Shown here: piece by piece, positions 57,525-64,000 of the stretch
Position numbering within the stretch: the first letter of the stretch is position 1
Layout of the letters: each line of letters opens with the position of its first letter
Notes under the pieces: generated by a model
The model's database searches: none
The model's input: the letters and a program-made list of their open reading frames with translations, nothing else
Told to the model about the DNA's origin: nothing
NCBI RefSeq assembly: GCF_027744825.2
Contig: NC_071348.1
Span: 3,788,563 to 3,852,562 of the forward strand
Length of the DNA stretch: 64,000 bases
Reading direction: 5' to 3'
DNA from: Synchiropus splendidus
Taxonomy: Eukaryota > Chordata > Actinopteri > Syngnathiformes > Callionymidae
Made by a program: the position numbers and the translations under genes

Positions 57525-60500
57525 TCAAATGACCTTGCAAGCGCGGCCCTGGCATCGAACCCGGCTCACCTGCTCTCCCTGAGGGCCGCTCTGCAGAAGA
57601 TGAGCTGGCAGGTTGTTGTCCAGGTTTCGGATGCTGGGATCAGCTCCCTTGCTGAGCAGCAGCCGCATGATTTCTCTCTGCTGCGGGTGAGAGTGCAGCC
57701 CAGCTGCCATGTGCAGGGCGGTGTGACCGTGAGCCTGGAAACACAGGTGTTCAGTGCACGAGGACTGAGGAGGAGGAGGAGGAGGAGGGCCGACTCCTGG
57801 GTCACTCACTTTCATGTTCACAAACTCTCGGATGTTGGGCAGCGGGACCCTCAGCAGGTGACACAGCAGATCCATGTTTCCTTCTTTGACAGCCAAGTGC
57901 AGCGCCGTTTTGTTGCTCTTAATTTCCTGAAAATGCAGAAGTGGAAGTGATGGAAACTACCGCCTCGCGTCACCAGAAGAGAAAGCAAAAAGTTGACTCA
58001 AAAGCCAGAGCCAACCGAAATAGCCGGGGACTGAAAGATCATGAGTTTTCACTTCAACAGTCTTTCGGGTTTCTGTTCCAAGAGCGCGCTGGATTTCCTG
58101 TGAATGGAAGGTTGAGCTACCTGGCTGAGCAGAGACGCCCCGCCACTGAGGAGGAGCTGCACACACAGGAGCTTCTCCTCAGCTTTGCTTTGGTGTTTAA
58201 CGTCCGGCACCGTGCTGCCGATCAGAGCTTTGATGGTGGCGCTGTGGGAGATGACGGCGGTGTGGAGCGGGGTCATGCCTGAGGAGACACAAACATCCCC
58301 AGCCAACCATTAAAAACAAAACAATTTAAAAGTGTTGGTGTGACACTGAGCGAAGACAGGAAGCAAGAGGGCCATCAATCAAGGGAAGAACAGACCACAA
58401 TGTGGTTTAAGATTGACGTTAGACAATTTTACATGGGAAATTTCTATTTAAAAAGCTCATGTTCTCAAGCATGAATTAAAAAATAACCTTCATTACCTTC
58501 AAAGTTGCGGGTCTCGAGCGCAATTCCAGGTCTGTTGGACAAAATAGCCTGCAACACAAGACATTTTTTTTTAATTTTATGACTTCGATCAGCTTTTATT
58601 TTGTGTGGCATTTTCTGGAAAGTGCGTTTCCACTGTGGAGAAATTATGACTTCAACTAATAGGAGGATAAACGAAAACGTATTTCTCTCATCTGATCGTA
58701 TTTCCATGTATAGATTTTATATCGTTTCATTTAACAATTGTTCATCAATAAAGTTGTAGTGTCCGTTACGTTTATCGCCTGAAAAAAAACTGCGAGGTGG
58801 CTTGTGTTGCAAGTAGCCTACTATTTTGCGTTAAGACATGAAACGTAGCAAGGCTCCTCTATATTGCGTGGTCGTGTAGTGTTCTGTGATGTCAAGTATT
58901 CTTTTAAAAATCCAGTCAGCGAGATGTTTGACATTACATTTAAAGTTAAAGAGCCCTTGACCTTGGCAGTCAGTCATGCCACTGAAAATGAAAAACTCTA
59001 AACAACAAATGGGACAGGATTGATTGTTGTTGAGGTTGCTGAGCGCCAGAGTGACAAGTGTCGTGTTCACTCTTGTCATCACCTGCAGGACCTGTGGGAA
59101 GCCATATTCGGCTGCCAGGTGGAGAGCCGACTGTCCGCTGACGTCACACGCGTTGATGTCCGATCCGAGGTTCAGCAGGTCGTGAACGATCTCAGGCTGG
59201 TTCGCTGTCACCGCCACCAGCAGTGCTGTCTGTAGAAGCCCATCGTAAGTAGACAGTCATGGGCAACACGTCCTTCACCTGTCGCACCTTGCCCTTGTGT
59301 TCTCTGGTGTCCAGGGACCCCAGCGCTCTCAGCCTCTCTGCAGTTGCAAAAGCACACTCTCTGAGGCCCTTGGCAGTGTAGATGTGCAGGATGCTGCGGG
59401 AACACAGACACACATCACCCGTTACTTCATTTAAACAGGTGATCTGACTCGTAAAATGGATGCAGTGTCGTATTTTTCATTTAATTTACAAAGCAAATTT
59501 CTTCATTAAATTCATAGAAAAACATCAGCTTTGACCGTCATAAAAATGTATGTAAAACAAATTATGTTAAACTTAAAATACATTGTAATAAAAAATAATC
59601 TCAACCTTAAAAAGATCTTTATCTGTTTGAATTTGAGATGTGTAATAAGTAATAAAAACATGTCTGAATGTGATAAGATGCACTCACCCAGAATGCATTA
59701 TTGGTACTTGGAATTAGTTTATAAGGCTTGATAGAATGTGTTATGAATGTTCAAGATAATGTGTGGTAACCTATGACAAGGGTTATAAAGTTTTATAGGT
59801 TGTGGACTTGTGCTGTGACTCAAGAACCTCTCACCCTTATAATACTTGTTATAAACATATGAAACACTGTTTCAGCTTCTCATACGTCAACGTTCATAAC
59901 ATCTTCTATGAAGCCTCCTGAATGCATTATGACATGTTATGAATGGACTAATATTGAAGGATTCCGTACATGTTGTACCATAAATGTAAATGGACCATAA
60001 ATAATGTACTTATTCACATGTGCATTAGCAACATTAACTGAGGACTGACTTTAGATCAGCATGCACTGAGTCTGTTAACAGCTCATGTGTTGCCCTGAAT
60101 ATCCTTTATTTAGAGAGTCTCAACCAAAGTGCCTTTGAAGACCTTGATGAGACGTGAAGCCTGACAAATTCTTCAGCGAATGATTGACATGTCAACATGA
60201 GAAGCTCTGTAGTTGTGTTGGTCTGAGGTTCAGCATGTTCAGCAGCAGGTAGTGGCAAAACAGAGAGGAGAGAAGACTGACGTGTCTCCATCCTCGTCCT
60301 GCTGCGTGACCCTGCTGTTATCCATCCCATTCACCAGCAACCGGGCCTCCTCCAGCTTGTGCGGATCCAGTGAGCCGAAGATGGACTGCGGCGCCTGGCA
60401 CGGCTTCAACATCGACCAGTGTGAGACACAGCTCTGCTCCCTCATTGGCATGTGGCTTCCCTGCGCCGAAGAATGGGCTTGTTAAGGTAGGTGAGAAGCG

Positions 60501-61074
60501 AGCTCACTGAAGTGACCTTGTTTTTCCCGTACGTATGTCTGGGGCACCGGATCTCCATACTCCTGCTGGAGCTGTGCTGTGTTGTACTCCAGAGCCAGTT
60601 GGGTGCTGAAGTCTGCTTCGTAGCTGGGTCCTGGTTGAGCAGGGTAGTAGCTGAAGGTGGTCTCTGGCGCCGGGTTCCACTGTTCGTAACCCACCGCCAT
60701 CTCAGGGTAGCCGCTCGATGCTCCAGTCAGAGAGGATGGACCTGAAATCCGAAGACAGAATTGTACTCTTGGACCTGTCTGGTGTGGGAGCCGTGTTCAC
60801 AGCACGTAGATGTGAGGTCATGAAGGAAGTTGTGGTCTTACCTGCGCAGGAGAAGGCTTCTGCTGAAGACACCTGTGGTGCAAGGTAAAACAGTTACACG
60901 CCAGAACGCCCCCCATAGAATGTGTCAGTCTTACTGTGACAGGGTTGAGTGGAACTGGACTGGTTGTTGATGTTGAAGAGCAGGAGGGCGACACTGAGGG
61001 GGATTCGCGAAGCCTTTTCTGCTCCAAGAGTTTCTTCACTGTGGGCAGAGTGGGACACGGCTTCTCCTTTGGTG
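57525..61074 (-). CDS. nfkbid: NFKBID (atypical nuclear IkB, ankyrin repeats), first exon not found
   Basis: Nuclear IkB-family regulator that binds NF-kB p50 and modulates target genes. Minus-strand exons: 61074-60935, 60872-60842, 60741-60517, 60477-60282, 59393-59288, 59229-59083, 58549-58498, 58278-58121, 57926-57810, 57734-57525. Phases agree; about 459 residues are visible. The variable N-terminal half is rich in Pro/Ser/Tyr/Gln (TFSYYPAQPGPSYEADF). Ankyrin repeats follow. They start at DEDGDTILHIYTAKGL and include LDTREHKGKTALLVAVTANQ, VSGQSALHLAAEYG, SNKTALHLAVKEGN and AHGHTALHMAAGLH, matching human NFKBID motifs (DIREHKGKTPLLVAAAANQP, SNKTVLHLAV). Its fish-specific N-terminus is longer than in human. 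The exon at 61074 starts in phase 1, so an ATG exon lies upstream. BCL3 and NFKBIZ fit less well. Confidence 0.85.
59691..59931. repeat. MITE-like fold-back element in NFKBID intron
   Basis: The left part (from GAATGCATTA at 59691, with AAGGCTTGATAGAA-TGTTATGAATGTT) pairs imperfectly with the right part. The reverse complement of 59860-59931 reads AATGCATTCAGGAGGCTTCATAGAA-GATGTTATGAACGTT. Both arms are rich in TTATAA and TTATGAATG. It lies within the intron 59394-60281. Confidence 0.6.
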
Positions 61075-64000
61075 CTGTGGGCCACAGAACAAGAGTCACT
61101 CTGCTCTTTGAGCGTGCACGGGTTTACTGGTGACCTTTGACCCTGGCTGGACGCACGCTGGGGCTTAAATCTCCTTCTTTATGGTGCCTCGTGTGAGCAA
61201 GTTAAAGGACACTACTGCCCCCTGCTGTCCGATCGAGTTAGTTGAATAGAATTATTAGGATCAAATGTTCGAATTCTACACATTCCAATGTTGAATGATA
61301 ACAATGTCTCACATTATGGATGGAAACACGGTTTGCACTCTTTTAAGTTTTTTTATTTTCGTTAAATATTCATATTTTCCTGTTTCCATCTCATAGTATT
61401 TTTTTTTACATATTATCAGCTGACTTTTTTGTATTTTATGTTTTCGTTTTCTATAAGTCATCTAAGAATATTTTCTGTTATTGCTTATCATTTTTTATTT
61501 TTTTATTTTATTTGTAAGTAAAATGTATGTATATAAATTTTAATGGAACATATTTTTGTTCATAATCTTTTGGCCTTAATTTATTCATAATTTAATCTTT
61601 TTACCTCCTATTTTTTCTTCTGAAATCTGTTTTGACTTTACAGTATAGTATTTATTCTATATTTATTCATCATTTTATCAGATTTTTTTTTTTTGAGGGG
61701 ATTTTCACCAAGGCATCCTACACTTTGTGGTTTATAAATCTGCATTGCTGTAATGTTTCAGAGGTGGGGGATTCAGGTTTGACGAAATTTGACTCAAATG
61801 TAGCCAAATAAAGAAGGAGTATGTGGTGCAACAAATTCAACTTATGAGATAATAAAAGATTTCATTTGAAAAGCAAGATGATGATCAAATTAAAAATGTG
61901 GAAAAACCATGAATGCTCTCACAGAAAAGAATGACAGATGCTCATACTAAACTCTGGAACACGTTTGAAACATTTCACAATACACTTTTTGAGTGTCTTA
62001 GTTGCTTTACCTCTTTGGCTTCAGCGCCTATCAACGTTGGTCTGATGATTAATCCTCCCGGTGTAAAAAAAAAAAAAAAGCACCTTGGTTCCTCTGGTAT
62101 TTTTAGAAAGTGTCTTTCCACTCACCAGGTAGAAAAACCCAAAGTAAAACGGCATCAAATGGATAGCATCGCCCCAAAATAAGCTGGGCTGTGTGGTCTG
62201 CTGACATGATCTGACCACACGCGTTGTTCCGTCAAAACCCATCGGAGGATGTTTCCGTGGTCTCTGTGGAACCGGGGTTCACACGCGTGATCAAGCTCTT
62301 CCACTAGGAAGGACCGACTTCATCTGAAAACCTTCAGCAAGGATAAAAGCTTCCTTTCTATGACGTCTTCCTGCTTCGCTCCGTTACGCAACCACTTCTT
62401 CCTGTCTGTCGATGTGCAAGAGACTTTCACTCTCTGTGTCTGGGGTGACATTGTCTGATACAATCATAGCTTAGATTCATGAGTGCAGTTTCTCTCCTGC
62501 ATCAGTGCAGTTTGACCGCTGATGGGTGCAAAAATCTTTTTTCTAGTTGATCCATATCATTTCTGATGCCATGGAGTGACGGAAGGAGATTTATTTGACT
62601 CTTGTTTTTCTTAAGTTGCGCCTCTGCTGCCTGTATTTCTCGTAGATTTTCCTTTCATTTCAGTGTGTGAAATCCCTGGTTGTTATTCATACAGTTATTA
62701 TTTGGTCTGTCTATGACAAAGCCTGTGCTCCAGCTGGACTTGATAACATCTACGAGCGCTCCATACCCTGGTGATAGTTTTTAGGCTGCTGGCATGGGAA
62801 GGGTGCCTAATGGGTTGTTTTGTTTCTTTGTTTTTTGGGGGGTTGTATTTGTTTTTTTTTTTGGTTTTTGATTATCTCAACTTGTAATGTACACTCCATA
62901 TTGCTTTTTGTGACCTTTTGTATTAGAACCAAATAAAAACATTTAGATTAAAAAAACTTTGATTTAAGCACACAAAGCAAGAGGACGTTTCCCTCATAAA
63001 TATATTGATCAACATGGGTTTCCAAAGAAATCTAGTCCGACACATGAGCAACCATCTGCTACATGTAACATCGTGCAGAGCCATCCCTGGATCCACTGGA
63101 TCAGTGAGGTAGACGCTGTATATTTCTTATATATTGTCTTTATATGTGACAGCCTTTTCCCTTCCTCTAACCTGTTTGTCTGTCTGCAAGCATCTTCCTC
63201 TGGTGCTTCAGTCCTCTGGCACAGGGTTTGAAACACACTCAGTTACACACTGCTGCTCATTGATGCTGAATACTGAAGTGATCTGACGTACATATCAAGT
63301 GGGCTGAGTAGCTCAAGCAACTTGATCATAATGCCCCGTAATAAGGTGCTATTATACATGTATTATGTGCAGTACATGCACATAAGTGAAATGGCCAGTG
63401 GCTACTGTATGATAGTGTGTGTTTCCCTTCACGGTCAGTGTCCTATGTTTCCTGTCTAGAATCTGTGTACTGTGTAAGTACGAGGGTGCTCGGGACCCTC
63501 ACTTGCCAGAGACTCGGAGCAGAGCAGGGTTCCTTCAGACTAGCGAGAAAGTCAGTGTTGCGTGTCTCAGCTCCGGCTGTGAGACTTTCATTTATCTGGA
63601 TGCTGCGTGATAAACAGATTTGTCACATTACTAGAAACCTGACCACAACAAGATCCGCTGAATTCCAGCAACTCTTGTGTTCACCTACTACGGGTGAGTC
63701 AGTCCTGAGTCACCAGGCTTGAACTTTGGGGCTAAATATCAGATGAGGTCATACTTTTGGAGGTGAGCAAAATCGGCACCCAATCTCTGGTCGCTTGTTT
63801 CTGTCTGTGCCGTATTCAAATGGCTGTAGTGGAAACCCCTGGACCACGTGGGTGGGCTCGGGGATTCCGTCGCCCTTTCTCTTTCGGGTCTCAGCTCTGC
63901 GAAGGCGCTGGACTAGTTTCCTCATTTTGTGGCCTAAACCGTGCACGCGAGCGGTTACGTCATCGATTCAACCGGTTAGACCAGAAAAATACTAGAAATA
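61075..64000. other. Upstream region of NFKBID, AT-rich, no confident gene
   Basis: 61200-61900 is very AT-rich and I see no exon. A possible minus-strand first exon sits at 62242-62126. Near the right edge, TTACGTCA at 63955-63962 is a CRE/ATF-like site. The 65-codon minus frame 63749-63946 could be part of an exon, but no family is recognised. Confidence 0.4.
62126..62242 (-). other. Candidate upstream exon of NFKBID
   Basis: A minus-strand ATG at 62242 opens a frame that ends at a strong donor, CTACCTG|gtgagt, at 62126. It ends in phase 0 while the next recognised exon (61074) needs phase 1. It is therefore either untranslated, followed by a missed exon, or not part of the gene. Confidence 0.2.

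Noticed and set aside
56687..57532. 281-codon plus-strand open frame, and 218-221-codon frames on other frames and the opposite strand
   Set aside because: All come from the polypyrimidine minisatellite: Ser/Pro/Leu on one strand, Arg/Glu/Gly on the other. There is no family similarity and no splice structure.
63749..63946. 65-codon minus-strand basic frame near the right edge
   Set aside because: It could be part of an exon running off the window, but no homologue is recognised and no clear acceptor/donor pair fits.
1..64000. CRISPR arrays, operons, tRNA or rRNA genes, integrated viral genes
   Set aside because: I saw none. The sequence is plainly eukaryotic, and I noticed no cloverleaf, rRNA or reverse-transcriptase/gag-like pattern.

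Overview
The window looks like a piece of a ray-finned fish (teleost) chromosome. Its genes are split into exons bounded by GT-AG introns, many introns are only 57-70 bases long, and the recognisable families (FXYD ion-transport regulators, an IgG-Fc-binding-protein-like mucus protein, NFKBID) are vertebrate. All gene models were assembled by eye from splice sites, reading phase and protein family patterns. No transcript evidence was available.

Layout. 1-5280: non-coding DNA with a (TA)n and a poly-T tract. 5299-9520 (+): FXYD5/dysadherin-like gene. 9596-12767: no coding sequence seen. 12768-18637 (-): small type I membrane protein of unknown family with an acidic ectodomain. 18638-22136: no gene seen. 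22137-39940 (+): one large FCGBP-like gene, 25 coding exons, about 3,730 residues. It has a signal peptide, an IgGFc-binding N-terminal domain, nine VWD domains, eight C8 domains and nine TIL domains. 40000-46350: about 6 kb without genes, holding a fold-back element and two homeobox-site-rich segments that look like enhancers. 46360-46554: probable promoter and 5' UTR exon for the next gene. 48696-52396 (+): FXYD6-like. 53077-55514 (+): FXYD7-like. 56755-57447: a long polypyrimidine minisatellite. 57525-61074 (-): NFKBID (nuclear ankyrin-repeat IkB), first exon not found. 61075-64000: AT-rich upstream DNA.

How the genes relate. The three FXYD genes share an identical 75-base transmembrane exon and matching intron phases, so they are tandem paralogues. 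They encode single-span subunits that tune Na,K-ATPase. The FCGBP-like product is expected to be secreted into mucus as a cysteine-rich VWD protein. NFKBID is an immune transcription regulator. In humans FXYD1/3/5/7, NFKBID and FCGBP all lie on 19q13, so the window probably preserves an old linkage group.

Most interesting points. The FCGBP-like gene has decayed or been remodelled module by module: one module lacks VWD-C8, only one GDPH self-cleavage site remains, three neighbouring VWDs have lost a CGLC cysteine, and the C-terminus stops in the middle of a module. It also has three mini-introns that can be read through, one of which would insert a hydrophobic 19-residue segment. Other points are two competing acceptors that change the FXYD5 tail, the unknown acidic membrane protein, and two fold-back elements.
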